From CAWAYR01 sp050250875 (lineage in GTDB: Bacteria; Acidobacteriota; Vicinamibacteria; Vicinamibacterales; UBA2999), in NCBI GenBank assembly GCA_050250875.1, contig JBFWNV010000006.1, forward strand, positions 62,001 to 126,000: a stretch of 64,000 bases of DNA, read 5' to 3'. Positions within the stretch are counted from its first letter, which is position 1, and each line of letters opens with the position of its first letter. Positions 9,500-20,073 of the stretch are shown here, one piece after another. The position numbers were made by a program, and so were the translations under genes. A model generated the notes under the pieces. It ran no database searches. It was not told the origin of the DNA and worked only from the letters and a program-made list of their open reading frames with translations.

Positions 9500-9934
9500 A
9501 TGACTCGAATCGCCGTCCCGGCGCTGGCCGCGCTGTTGAGCGTCCCGTCGTCCATCGCGGCCGCGCCGCCCCCCACCGCCGACCTCCGCGTCACGCAGCG
9601 GGCGCTCGTCGTCCAGTGCGTCAACGGCGCCGCCGTGGGCGCGCGCGAGCGGCGGTGGCGCCTGCCGCCGGCGCCGGTCACGCTCGCCGTCACGATGCGC
9701 AACGACCCGCGGCCCGGGATCGTCGCCGCCGACGCCGGCACCGCCGTGATCGGCTTCACGCCGGTCGCCGGGCACCGCTACGAACTCGAGGTTCGCAGTG
9801 CGCCGACGCGCTTCGCGGTGCGCGTCTGGCCCAAGGGCGAATGGACGCCGGTGGTGCGCGACCGCACCACCGACACCATCGTCAGCGGGCCTCCCGAGTG
9901 GGCCGACGCCCGCCCCTGCGCGGCGCCGCGCTGA
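9500..9934 (+). CDS. Small secreted hypothetical protein downstream of the ADOP permease
   Basis: A 144-residue protein with a clear signal peptide (about 1-22, cleaving after SSIAAA). The mature part is mostly beta: AVTMRNDPRPGIVAADAGTA, then FTPVAGHRYELEVRSAP, then FAVRVWPKGEWTPVVRDR. I do not recognise a family. The GHRYELEVR segment resembles small periplasmic proteins with an extended beta-sheet. A strong AGGAG lies 7-10 nt before the ATG, and the gene starts 13 bp after the ADOP stop, so it belongs to the same operon and could be a partner or cargo of the permease. That link is positional only. Confidence 0.7.
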   Translation: MTRIAVPALAALLSVPSSIAAAPPPTADLRVTQRALVVQCVNGAAVGARERRWRLPPAPVTLAVTMRNDPRPGIVAADAGTAVIGFTPVAGHRYELEVRSAPTRFAVRVWPKGEWTPVVRDRTTDTIVSGPPEWADARPCAAPR

Positions 9935-9951
9935 TCACGACGCCCGCCGCC

Positions 9952-11778
9952 TCAGGCCAGCGCCGCCTCGAGTCTGCCGACCAGCCGGTCGAGGTGCGCC
10001 ACCAGCGCGCGGATCGCCGTCGGCTCCGACAGATCCACGCCGGCGCGCGTGAGCAGCGTCATCGGGTGGTCGCTGCCGCCGGCCGCCAACAGCGCAAGGT
10101 AGCGCGCGACACCGTCGGCGCGCCGCACCGGATCGGCGCTGCCCACTTCCTGCATCAACGCCGCCGTCGAGGCCATGCACGTCGCGTACTGGTAGACGTA
10201 GTACGGCGACTGGTAGAAGTGCGGGATGCGCGCCCAGGTCCAGCCGAGGCGCTCGTCGCGGCTGATGGCGTCGCCCCAGTAGGCGTCGAGCAGGCCGTTG
10301 TAGAGCGTGGTCAGCGACTCGGCGGTGATCGGCTCGTCGCGCTCGACCATCCGGTGCGCCTCGAGTTCGAAGTCGGCGAACAGCACCTGGTTGTAGAACG
10401 TGCCGACGATGCCGTCGATGGCGTGCTGCAGCAGCACGATGCCTTCCTCGCGGCTGCCGACCCGCTCCAGCATCAGCTCGAGCAGCAGCTCTTCGTTGAG
10501 CGTCGACGGCACCTCGGCGACGAAGATCGTGTAGCCGGCATAGACGAACGGCTGGGCGGCGTGCGCCAGCAGCGTGTGCATCGAGTGGCCCATCTCGTGG
10601 GCCAGCGTGAAGACGGCGTCGAGCGTGTCGTTGTAGTTGAGCAGCATGTACGGGTGCGCGCCGTAGACCGGCGCCGAGTAGGCGCCGCTGCGCTTGCCCT
10701 GGTTCTCGTAGACGTCGATCCAGCGACGGTCGAACGCCTCCCGCACCCGCGCCTGGTACTCGGAGCCGAGCCGGGCCGTGGACTCGACGATCCACGCCCG
10801 TACGTCGTCGTAGCGGTACTGCACGTCGTGCTCGACCAGCGGCACGTAGGCGTCGGCCGCGGTGTATTCGGCGAGCCCGAGGGCGCGCTTGCGCAGCCGG
10901 TGATAGCGGCGGAACGGCTCGATCCCGGCCCTGGTCTCGGCGATGAGCGTGGTGACGACCGCCGGCGGGATGGCGTCGCCGAACAGCGCCGCGTCGAGCG
11001 TGGTGGCATAGCCGCGCGCCCGGGCCTGGAACCAGTCGCGGTGGAGCACACCGTTGTAGAGCGCCGCGTAGGTGTTGCGGGTGGCCCCGAACACGTCGTA
11101 GTGCGCGTCGAACGCGGCGCGGCGATCGGCCGCGACCCGGCTGGTGGCGAGGACCCGGCGGTACTGGCCGTAGGTGACCTGCACGTCGGCGCCGGTCGAC
11201 AGGCGGATGGTCGGAAACCGCGCGTCGGCGGTCGTCAGCGACTCGTAGGCATCGCGCGGCGCCCCGCTCAGCCGCGACGCCAGCGACAGCAGCCGCTCGC
11301 CGTCGTGGTCGAGCACGTGCGCCTGCTTGCGGAACAGATCGTCCACGGCGAAGCGGTAGACGGCCAGCGCCGGATCGGCGGCCATCCAGCCGTGGATGGT
11401 CGCCGGCGGCACGGTCAGCAGTTCGGGGTTGAACCAGGAGGTGGCGTGCTCGAGCCGCGCGAACAGCAACTGCACGCGCTGCCGCCGGGCCGCCGAGGTG
11501 TTGTCGCGCTGATCCTGGTCGTGGGTCAGCGACGGGTAATACCAGACGCGGTAACTGAGCTGGCCGATGGCGTCGTGCGCCTGCAGCGCGTCGCGCAGCG
11601 CCGCGCCGCTCTGCCCCAACGTGCCGGCCAGCGCCTTGAACGCGCCGATCCGCTGCTCGAGATCGGCCATCGCCGCCTCCCAGGCCTCCCACGACGGGAA
11701 AATCGCCGAGAGATCCCAGGTGTAGGCGGGGTCGATGGCCGATCGCTCCGGCGTGAGAGTGGCGGGCGCTGAGGTCAT
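9952..11778 (-). CDS. pepF: Oligoendopeptidase F (M3 family metallopeptidase)
   Basis: A 608-residue cytosolic zinc peptidase that degrades short peptides. The catalytic HEMGH motif is at H394, E395 and H398, preceded by YMLLNYNDTLDAVFTLA and followed by the family block on the third zinc ligand (FVAEVPSTLNEELLLE). The N-terminal helical lobe contains DLSAIFPSWEAWEAAM, as in PepF, and length matches the family. No signal peptide is seen. It is convergent with the small secreted protein gene and stands 148 bp downstream of the TVP38-reductase fusion gene on the same strand. The interval between holds no convincing gene. Confidence 0.93.
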   Translation of the reverse strand: MTSAPATLTPERSAIDPAYTWDLSAIFPSWEAWEAAMADLEQRIGAFKALAGTLGQSGAALRDALQAHDAIGQLSYRVWYYPSLTHDQDQRDNTSAARRQRVQLLFARLEHATSWFNPELLTVPPATIHGWMAADPALAVYRFAVDDLFRKQAHVLDHDGERLLSLASRLSGAPRDAYESLTTADARFPTIRLSTGADVQVTYGQYRRVLATSRVAADRRAAFDAHYDVFGATRNTYAALYNGVLHRDWFQARARGYATTLDAALFGDAIPPAVVTTLIAETRAGIEPFRRYHRLRKRALGLAEYTAADAYVPLVEHDVQYRYDDVRAWIVESTARLGSEYQARVREAFDRRWIDVYENQGKRSGAYSAPVYGAHPYMLLNYNDTLDAVFTLAHEMGHSMHTLLAHAAQPFVYAGYTIFVAEVPSTLNEELLLELMLERVGSREEGIVLLQHAIDGIVGTFYNQVLFADFELEAHRMVERDEPITAESLTTLYNGLLDAYWGDAISRDERLGWTWARIPHFYQSPYYVYQYATCMASTAALMQEVGSADPVRRADGVARYLALLAAGGSDHPMTLLTRAGVDLSEPTAIRALVAHLDRLVGRLEAALA

Positions 11779-11926
11779 GGCGACGATCTTACCCGCGGCA
11801 CCGCCCGATGTCCGCGCGCCAGGCCGGTGCGCGGCGAGGCGACTCAGGCGCCGCCAATCCGAGTGTCGCCTGGGGTACTGACGCCGCCCGGCACGACGCC
11901 ACCGTCGCCGGTGCCGTGACGCCGCC

Positions 11927-14173
11927 CTACTCGCGCGAGCGATCCGCCCCCGACGCCGCCGGCCGCCGGTCGCGCCACAGCGGCCACACTGCCGCGACGA
12001 CGCCGCCGAGGCTGCCGTCCCGGCGCCGCCACGCGTGCAGCGCCGCGAGCAGCGTATGCTGGCCGCGCGTCACGCCGGAGCGCCGCCACACGCCGGCGGC
12101 GTACTTGTTGGCCTCGGCGAAGGTCGGATAGACGTGGATCGTGTCGAGCAGCTTCGACAAGCCGAGCCGGTGCGTCATCGCCAGCACGAACTCGGGCAGC
12201 ATCTCGCCGGCGTGGGCGCCGACGATGGTCGCGCCGAGGATGCGGTCGCTGCCCGGCGCGGTGAGCACCTTGACCAGCCCGTGCGCCGAGCCGTCGGCGA
12301 TGGCGCGGTCGAGGTCGTCGAGCGCGTAGGTCGTGACGACGTGCGGCACGCCCCGGGCGCGCGCCTGGTCTTCATTGAGGCCGACGCGGGCCACCTGCGG
12401 GTCGGTGAAGGTGACCCACGGCACCACCGAGTAGTCGACGCGGAACCGCCGCGCCCAGCCGAAGAGCGCGTTCATCACCGCGAACCGCGCGGTGTGCGCC
12501 GCCATGTGGGTGAACTGGTAGGGGCCGGCCACGTCGCCGCAGGCGACGACGTTCGGGTAGCGCGTCTCGAGCCACTCGTTGAGGGCGACCGCCCGGGCCG
12601 CCGTGGTGGCGATGCCGAGCGCCTCGAGCCCCAGGCCGTCGGTGACCGCCACGCGCCCCACCGCGCACAGGATCTCGTCGCAGGCGACGGCCTCGACGGC
12701 GCCGGCGCTGTCGACGACGACCCGCTTCTCGCCGTTCACCTGATCGACCCGCACGGCCGGCTGGCCGAGCCGCAGCGCGACGCCCTCGGCGGCGAGCCGC
12801 GTCTGCACCAGGGCCGCGCAGTCGGCGTCCTCGGCAGCGAGCAGCTGCGGCGCCGCCTCGACGATCGTCACCTGCGATCCGAGCCGGGCGAAGGCCTGCG
12901 CCAGCTCGCAGCCGATCGGCCCGCCGCCCAGCACGACCAGCCGGGACGGCAGTCGGTCGAGCGACCAGATCGTCGCGGACGTGAGCGCGCCAGCCTCGGC
13001 CAGCCCGGGAATCGGCGGCAGGATCGGACGCGCGCCGGCGGCGATCACGATGGCCCGGGTCGTCAGGGTGCGGGTGGCACCGTCGGCGTCGGTGATCTCG
13101 ACCGCCCACGGCGAGACGAGGCGCCCGTGCCCGCGGGCGCACTCGACGCCCAGGGCGGTGTAGCGCGCCACCGAGTCGTGCGGCTCGATGGCGGTGATCA
13201 CCTGGCGCACCCGCGCCATCACCGCCGCGAAGTCGATCGCCGGCGGGTCGGCGCGTACGCCGAAACTCGCCGCCCGGCGCACCTCGGCCGCTGCCGCGGC
13301 CGCCCGGATCAGCGTCTTCGACGGCACGCAGCCCGTGTACAGGCAATCGCCGCCCAGCCGCTCGCGCTCGACCAGCGTCACCGAGGCCTTGAGGGCGGCG
13401 GCCAGATACGCGGCGACGAGGCCGGCCGATCCGCCGCCGATCACGACGACGTTGCGGTCGAACCGTCGCGGCCGGGCGGCCGCCCACGGTGCGTAGACGC
13501 GGCGGCGGCGCAGTGACGCGGCCAGCCCGCGGCCGGCGAGCGGCGCCAGCCCGAGCAGGACGAACGAGAACAGCAGGCCCGGGGACACGACGTCAGCCGG
13601 CGTGTCGATCGCGGCCAGCCCGATGCCGGCATTGACGAACACCGCCGTGCCGAGCAGCATCCCCAGCTGGCTGACCCACGCAAACGTCCAGGTGCGGATC
13701 GGCGTGAGCGCCATCACGACGTTGACGACGAAGAACGGGAACAGCGGCACCAGCCGCAGGCTGAGCAGGTACCAGGCGCCGTCGGCGCGGACGCCGTCGT
13801 TCACCGCCCGCAGCCGCTCGCCGAACCGCGCCTGCACGGCGTCGCGGAGCACGAACCGCGCGGCCAGGAACGCCAGCGTCGCCCCCGCCGTCGACGCCAC
13901 CGACACCAGTCCCAGCCCGAACCAGAAGCCGAAGATCGCGCCGCCGGCCAGGGTGAGCGCCGCCGCCCCGGGCAGCGACAGGGCGGTCACGGCGACGTAG
14001 ACCGCGACGAAGGTCGCGGCGGCGCGGACCGGGTCGGCGGCGGCCGCCGCCCGCAGCGCGTCGCGCTGCCCCTTCAGCGCCTCGAGGCTCAGCCGCTCGT
14101 CGAGGTCGAAGGCGACGAAGACCGCGGCCAGCCCGGCGAGCGCGGCCACGAGCAGCAGGCGGCGGGAACGCAT
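11927..14173 (-). CDS. TVP38/TMEM64 membrane domain fused to FAD-dependent disulfide oxidoreductase
   Basis: A 748-residue natural fusion. Residues 1-225 are a TVP38/DedA-like membrane domain with five to six hydrophobic helices and the family patterns GGAIFGFWFGLGL (about 78-90) and LSLRLVPLFPFFVVN (137-151). Residues 240-715 are a pyridine nucleotide-disulfide oxidoreductase: FAD site IGGGSAG (245-251), redox pair in GGDCLYTGCVPSK (C277, C282), NAD site GGGPIGCELAQAF, and the C-terminal His-Glu dyad in HVYPTFAEANKYAAG. It lacks the HMA domain and C-terminal vicinal cysteines of true mercuric reductase, so MerA is not the right name. It follows thrC by 6 bp on the same strand. The likely role is membrane-anchored thiol or quinone redox chemistry. 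Confidence 0.85.
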   Translation of the reverse strand: MRSRRLLLVAALAGLAAVFVAFDLDERLSLEALKGQRDALRAAAAADPVRAAATFVAVYVAVTALSLPGAAALTLAGGAIFGFWFGLGLVSVASTAGATLAFLAARFVLRDAVQARFGERLRAVNDGVRADGAWYLLSLRLVPLFPFFVVNVVMALTPIRTWTFAWVSQLGMLLGTAVFVNAGIGLAAIDTPADVVSPGLLFSFVLLGLAPLAGRGLAASLRRRRVYAPWAAARPRRFDRNVVVIGGGSAGLVAAYLAAALKASVTLVERERLGGDCLYTGCVPSKTLIRAAAAAAEVRRAASFGVRADPPAIDFAAVMARVRQVITAIEPHDSVARYTALGVECARGHGRLVSPWAVEITDADGATRTLTTRAIVIAAGARPILPPIPGLAEAGALTSATIWSLDRLPSRLVVLGGGPIGCELAQAFARLGSQVTIVEAAPQLLAAEDADCAALVQTRLAAEGVALRLGQPAVRVDQVNGEKRVVVDSAGAVEAVACDEILCAVGRVAVTDGLGLEALGIATTAARAVALNEWLETRYPNVVACGDVAGPYQFTHMAAHTARFAVMNALFGWARRFRVDYSVVPWVTFTDPQVARVGLNEDQARARGVPHVVTTYALDDLDRAIADGSAHGLVKVLTAPGSDRILGATIVGAHAGEMLPEFVLAMTHRLGLSKLLDTIHVYPTFAEANKYAAGVWRRSGVTRGQHTLLAALHAWRRRDGSLGGVVAAVWPLWRDRRPAASGADRSRE

Positions 14174-14179
14174 GGGCGG

Positions 14180-15490
14180 CTAGGTCGGCGTGGTGAGCTG
14201 CTCCAGCACGTCCACCACCGCGGCCAGGTGCGGCGCCGCCGACAGCGGCCGCGGCACCTGCGCCATGCGCTCCGCCAGCGCCGGCGGCAACGGCACCTCG
14301 CGCCCCAGCACCGGCGCCACGACGTCGCCGAACTTCGCCGGGTGCGCCGTGGACAACACGACCCGCGGCACTTCCGGACCGGCGAAGGCCGCCGCGGCCT
14401 TCGCCCCGACCCAGCCGACGGCCGTATGGGGATCGGCGAGGTAGCCGTGGGCGTCCATCTCGCGCATCGCCGCGCGAATCTCGTCGTCGGTCACCGCCAG
14501 GCCGACGACCGCCCGGCGCATCGCCTCGACGTCGCCGCCGAACAGCCACTGCAGCCGCTCGAAGTTGCTGGGATGGCCGACGTCCATCGCGTTGGCGAGC
14601 GTCGGCACCGCCGCGGCCGGCTCATAGCGCCCGGAGGCGAGGTAGCGCGGCAGCGGATCGTTGACGGTCGTGGCGGCGACGAAGCGGGCAATCGGCACGC
14701 CCCGCCGCGCCGCCAGCAGCCCGGCGGTGACGTTGCCCAGGTTGCCGCTCGGCACGACGACGACCGGCGGCGGCGCCGTGGCCGGCAGCTGCAGCACGGC
14801 CCAGGCGTAATAGGCCATCTGCGGCAGCAGCCGGCCGACGCTGATCGAGTTGGCCGAGGTCAGCCGATGGCGCGCGGCCAGCGCCGGTTCCGAAAAGGCC
14901 TCCTTGACCAGCCGCTGGCAATCGTCGAAGGTGCCCTCGACCGCCACTGCCGTCACGTTGCCGCCGAGCGTGGCGAACTGCGCCTCCTGCACCGCGCTCA
15001 CCCGCCCGCGCGGATAGAGCACGACCACCCGCGTGCCGGCCACGCCGTGGAACGCGTGCGCCACCGCGCCGCCGGTGTCGCCCGACGTCGCCACCAGCAC
15101 CGTCAGCGGTCCGTCACCCGCGGTTCCGGCCGTGGCGGCCAGCCACCGCGCCATCGTCCGGGCGCCGATGTCCTTGAAGGCGAGCGTCGGGCCGTGGAAG
15201 AGCTCCAGCGCCCAGGTTCCGGGCACGACCGGCACCAGCGGGATGGGAAACGACAGCGCCGACGCCATGAGCCGGCCCAGCGCCGGGCGATCGAACGCGT
15301 CGGCCACCAGCGGCGCGATGAGCGCGGTGGCCACCTCCGGCAGCGTGCGGCCGCGCAGTGCCGCCCACTCCTCCGGCGCCATCGCCGGGATGTCGACCGG
15401 GACGTAGAGCCCGCCATCGGGCGCGAGACCACGACGGAGCGCCTCGCCGAGCCCCACGGCCGGAGCCGCCCCTCGCGTGCTCACGAACAT
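14180..15490 (-). CDS. thrC: Threonine synthase
   Basis: PLP enzyme that converts O-phosphohomoserine to threonine, the last step of threonine synthesis. The 436-residue protein starts with FVSTRG, as usual for the family. The PLP lysine is K106 in HGPTLAFKDIGARTMA (99-114), with TSGDTGGAVAHAF, the phosphate-binding loop VVPSGNLGNVTAGLLA and the C-terminal STAHPAKF block also present. The ATG overlaps the TGA of thrB, so the two enzymes of the pathway are coupled. An upstream in-frame extension of 20 codons lies inside thrB and lacks support. Confidence 0.96.
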   Translation of the reverse strand: MFVSTRGAAPAVGLGEALRRGLAPDGGLYVPVDIPAMAPEEWAALRGRTLPEVATALIAPLVADAFDRPALGRLMASALSFPIPLVPVVPGTWALELFHGPTLAFKDIGARTMARWLAATAGTAGDGPLTVLVATSGDTGGAVAHAFHGVAGTRVVVLYPRGRVSAVQEAQFATLGGNVTAVAVEGTFDDCQRLVKEAFSEPALAARHRLTSANSISVGRLLPQMAYYAWAVLQLPATAPPPVVVVPSGNLGNVTAGLLAARRGVPIARFVAATTVNDPLPRYLASGRYEPAAAVPTLANAMDVGHPSNFERLQWLFGGDVEAMRRAVVGLAVTDDEIRAAMREMDAHGYLADPHTAVGWVGAKAAAAFAGPEVPRVVLSTAHPAKFGDVVAPVLGREVPLPPALAERMAQVPRPLSAAPHLAAVVDVLEQLTTPT

Positions 15491-16434
15491 CAGCGTCCGG
15501 CCTCGACGGTGACCACGCGGGCGCCGCGGGTGCCCACCGGAGAGACCCACAGGTCAGCGCCGACCGACGGCGACTTGGCCCGCCAGGCCGCCGCCATCGC
15601 CTCGCCGGCCGCGGTGGCCTCGTCGAGCGTGCGGGCCAGCGCGAACATCGACGGCCCCGAGCCCGACAGGCTGCAGCCAAGCGCGCCGGCCGCGACGGCC
15701 GCCTGCTTGATGGCGTAGAACCCCGGCACCAGCGTGGCGCGTTTGGGTTCGGCGACGTGATCCTCGAGCGCCCGCGACAACAGCGCCAGGTCGCCCGAGT
15801 GCAGCGCCGACACCAGCGCGCCGACGTTCGCCCACTGGCGGACCGCCGCCGTGAGCGGCACCTGGTCACCGAGCAGCGCCCGCGCCGTGCCGGTGTGCAC
15901 CTCCATCGAGGGGTGCAGCACCGCACACGCCAGTCCCGGCGGCACCGGCAGGCGGACGATATCAGGGGGATCGGCGCTCCGGGCGAGGACGAATCCGCCG
16001 TACAGCGCCGGCGCGACGTTGTCGGGATGGACCGCGCCGCAACCCGCCTGCTCGCCCGCCATGGCGCAGCGCAGCAGCAGGTCGAGCCCTGCCGGCCGGC
16101 CGAGCAGCTCGTTGACGGCGACGACGGCCGCCACGGCGCTGGCGCCGCTGCTGCCGACGCCGCTCGCCAGCGGCAGGCCCTTGTGGAGCACCAGGGAAAT
16201 CCCCTGCCGGGTGCCGAGCGCCGCCAGCAGGGCGTTCGCGGCGGCGCTCGCGGTGTTGCGGGCGGCCTCGCGCGGCAGCCGGCCGCCATCGCCGCGGATC
16301 TCGGCGACGATCGCGCCCTCGACGTCGGCCAGGGCCGCCAGCACCACGTCGCCGGGTTGATCGAGGGCGAAGCCGAGCACGTCGAAGCCGGCCGCCACGT
16401 TCGAAACCGTGGCCGGCGCGAAGGCGGCGATCAT
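15490..16434 (-). CDS. thrB: Homoserine kinase
   Basis: GHMP-family kinase that phosphorylates homoserine at the expense of ATP. The 314-residue protein shows the N-terminal FAPATVSNVAAGFDVLGFAL block, the ATP loop LPLASGVGSSGASAVAA (about 88-104) and the C-terminal GCSLSGSGPSMFALA motif. Its ATG overlaps the stop of the thioesterase gene upstream and its stop overlaps thrC, giving thioesterase-thrB-thrC as one coupled unit. No aspartate kinase or homoserine dehydrogenase gene is in the window. Confidence 0.96.
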   Translation of the reverse strand: MIAAFAPATVSNVAAGFDVLGFALDQPGDVVLAALADVEGAIVAEIRGDGGRLPREAARNTASAAANALLAALGTRQGISLVLHKGLPLASGVGSSGASAVAAVVAVNELLGRPAGLDLLLRCAMAGEQAGCGAVHPDNVAPALYGGFVLARSADPPDIVRLPVPPGLACAVLHPSMEVHTGTARALLGDQVPLTAAVRQWANVGALVSALHSGDLALLSRALEDHVAEPKRATLVPGFYAIKQAAVAAGALGCSLSGSGPSMFALARTLDEATAAGEAMAAAWRAKSPSVGADLWVSPVGTRGARVVTVEAGR

Positions 16435-16826
16435 CGCGCCACCTCCGCCGGCGCCGACTGGACCGGGATGGGCCGGCCATCGCTGCCGACCGCCACCAGC
16501 ACGACCTCGGCCTCGGTTACCGTCTCGCGCTCGCCGTGGCCGGCGCCCCAGCGCTCGACCTCGACGCGCACGCCGACGGTCACCGACGTCCGGCCGACCC
16601 GCCGCGTCTCCGTGTAGAAGTTGACGATGTCGCCGACCAGCACCGGGGCATGGAATTCCACCTCGCGGATCGCCTTGGTGACGAAGCGGTGCGGCGCCGT
16701 CTTGCGTGCCTCCACCGCCGACGCCAGGTCGATGTGCGACAGGATCACGCCGCCGAAGATGGTGCCCAGGGCGTTGGTGTCCTTCGGCAGCAGGAGCACC
16801 TTGATGGCAGGAACGCGCTCGGTCAT
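16431..16826 (-). CDS. Acyl-CoA thioesterase, hot-dog fold (YciA/ACOT type)
   Basis: A 131-residue single hot-dog domain enzyme that would hydrolyse acyl-CoA to free acid and CoA. The signature N-ALGTIFGGVILSHIDLASAVEA (about 18-39) contains the catalytic Asp on the long hot-dog helix, and the EVEFHAPVLVGDIVNFY strand follows. It is first in the operon with thrB and thrC, with no obvious metabolic link. It is divergent from speA across 77 bp that must contain both promoters. Confidence 0.88.
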   Translation of the reverse strand: MTERVPAIKVLLLPKDTNALGTIFGGVILSHIDLASAVEARKTAPHRFVTKAIREVEFHAPVLVGDIVNFYTETRRVGRTSVTVGVRVEVERWGAGHGERETVTEAEVVLVAVGSDGRPIPVQSAPAEVAR

Positions 16827-16893
16827 CGCCCGACGATCGTAGCGGAGTCGGGGCGGCGGCGCGAATCGTCACGCCGCCGCGACGGAATTCGTT

Positions 16894-16899
16894 TATTCT
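16894..16899 (+). promoter_or_regulatory. speA: Putative -10 element of speA
   Basis: TATTCT in an AT-rich patch, four bases before a GTG (16904) and 13 before the ATG (16913). It implies a very short leader for the arginine decarboxylase transcript. No clear -35 is seen. Confidence 0.4.
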
Positions 16900-16912
16900 C
16901 TCAGTGCAGCAG

Positions 16913-18869
<1,957 letters not shown>

Positions 18870-18877
<8 letters not shown>

Positions 18878-18914
18878 CGGAATAGCGGCTAGCGGCTAGC
18901 GGCTAGCGGCTAGC
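18870..18914. repeat. Tandem repeat: two 8-mers then four CGGCTAG heptamers
   Basis: Two CGGAATAG copies followed by four perfect CGGCTAG copies (18886-18913), starting over the speA stop codon and ending just before the next gene. The 7-bp period is the same as in the G-rich arrays elsewhere in the window, with a different unit sequence. Confidence 0.85.
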
Positions 18915-18922
18915 GAATCACG

Positions 18923-19600
18923 ATGTCACGCTGCCGCGTCGCCCTCGTTCTCGCGATCCTCAGCGTCTCACCCGCGTCGGCCCAGGACCTCTCCGGCTAC
19001 CTGACCGCTAGCCTGTTCGTGTCGCCGTGGAGCCCCCAAGACGTCTCGGGATCGCCCTCGCTGTCCTACGACAACGAGGGGCGGACCAACCGGTTCCTGC
19101 CCGGCGCCACCATCGAAGCTGGCGTTCACCTCGGGCCGCGAATCGGCGTCGGTGTCGAGGTGGCCCTGGCGCCGCGCCGCGCCATCGACCAGACGCATTT
19201 CTACTTCAACCCGTTCATGAAGGAGGCCCGCTACCGTGACACGACGATCTTCGTCGTCGCGCGCCTCAGGGTCGGGTCGGACCGGGCGGGCGTGGACCTC
19301 GTCGGCGGCGGCGGGCTCGTGCGTCAGAGTTCGCTCGAGCGGACGGCGCCGGGCCGATTCGGCGTGGACGGCTACACCTTCGGCGCCCTCGGGCCCGAAG
19401 TCGAGGTCAGCCGCTGGGGCCGGGGCGGCATGGGCGGCATCGACTTCTCGACCCAGGTGAGCCCACGCGTCAGCATCGGCCCACAGTTCCGCGTGGTGTA
19501 TGCCGACCGCGGGGACATCGCCACGGTGCCCGAGTTCCAGTCCTTCGGCATCCCGAAGGTCACATACCGCATCGGCCTCGCGATTCGCGCGCAGTTCTGA
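18923..19600 (+). CDS. Outer-membrane beta-barrel protein
   Basis: A 225-residue exported protein. The signal peptide (about 1-20, ending SPASAQ) is followed by alternating hydrophobic strands with glycine and aromatic residues: SGYLTASLFVSPW, ATIEAGVHLGPRIGVGVEVAL, TTIFVVARLRVGS, VSIGPQFRVVYAD and a C-terminal strand ending in phenylalanine (YRIGLAIRAQF). The terminal Phe and strand pattern fit an eight-stranded OmpW/OmpX-size barrel, although no specific family is recognised. It begins 45 bp after speA, separated by the heptamer array; co-transcription with speA is possible but a functional link is not evident. Confidence 0.7.
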   Translation: MSRCRVALVLAILSVSPASAQDLSGYLTASLFVSPWSPQDVSGSPSLSYDNEGRTNRFLPGATIEAGVHLGPRIGVGVEVALAPRRAIDQTHFYFNPFMKEARYRDTTIFVVARLRVGSDRAGVDLVGGGGLVRQSSLERTAPGRFGVDGYTFGALGPEVEVSRWGRGGMGGIDFSTQVSPRVSIGPQFRVVYADRGDIATVPEFQSFGIPKVTYRIGLAIRAQF

Positions 19601-19641
19601 CGCACCGATTCGACGGTCGCAGGCGCCAGCGCGTTGCGCTC

Positions 19642-19661
19642 GGCGGGTCTGAAGACCCGCC
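19642..19661. repeat. TGAA-loop hairpin element, copy 1
   Basis: GGCGGGTC-TGAA-GACCCGCC, a perfect 8-bp stem, followed by CAACGTACC. It may act as a terminator-like or REP-type element; there is no U tract. Confidence 0.7.
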
Positions 19662-20030
19662 CAACGTACCCTCGCCGTTCCACAGCGCCCCTGAAGTTCC
19701 GCCCTGCGTATATTGGCGAAGTCGTCCTCAGGCTGTGGCGCGTGACGGCCGCCCGGCCATCGGGCGCTCCGGCGGCGGCGACTCTGAGCCTCGCCGCGAC
19801 GTCAGTTCGCCACTCGCACCGTGAGTCCGGGTGACAGGGCCAGGACGCGAATAGCGGGGGGCTGCTTGTACATGAGACAGGTCGGCGGAAGGTGCGAGTG
19901 GCCGGCGGGGCGAAGCGGAGCCGACGGCGGAGTGCCCGGTGGCCGGGCGCCCCGGACTGGCCCAACGTCAGTTCGAGCCCTTCCGGCAGGCCGAACCGAA
20001 GTGTGAGACGCAAGGGCCGCACCGAAGGTC

Positions 20031-20050
20031 GGCGGCTCTGAAGAGCCGCC
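20031..20050. repeat. TGAA-loop hairpin element, copy 2
   Basis: GGCGGCTC-TGAA-GAGCCGCC, a perfect 8-bp stem, flanked by CCGAAGG on both sides. The loop and length are identical to copy 1, with compensatory change in the stem (GT/AC to CT/AG). Confidence 0.7.
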
Positions 20051-20073
20051 CTCCGAAGGCACTCCGCGTGAGG

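Larger units (their letters stand above)
19601..20073. other. 473-bp intergenic region with hairpin elements
   Basis: No credible gene is seen; short ORFs here have no start signals or recognisable content. It carries two perfect 8-bp stems with a TGAA loop (19642-19661 and 20031-20050), and a third, stem-less relative at 19688-19710 (CCTGAAGTTCCGCCCTGCG). It is the gap between two convergent genes. Confidence 0.6.

Noticed and set aside
11927..14173. Annotation as mercuric reductase
   Set aside because: It lacks the HMA domain and the C-terminal cysteine pair needed for mercury; only the generic disulfide reductase core is present, and no mer genes are near.
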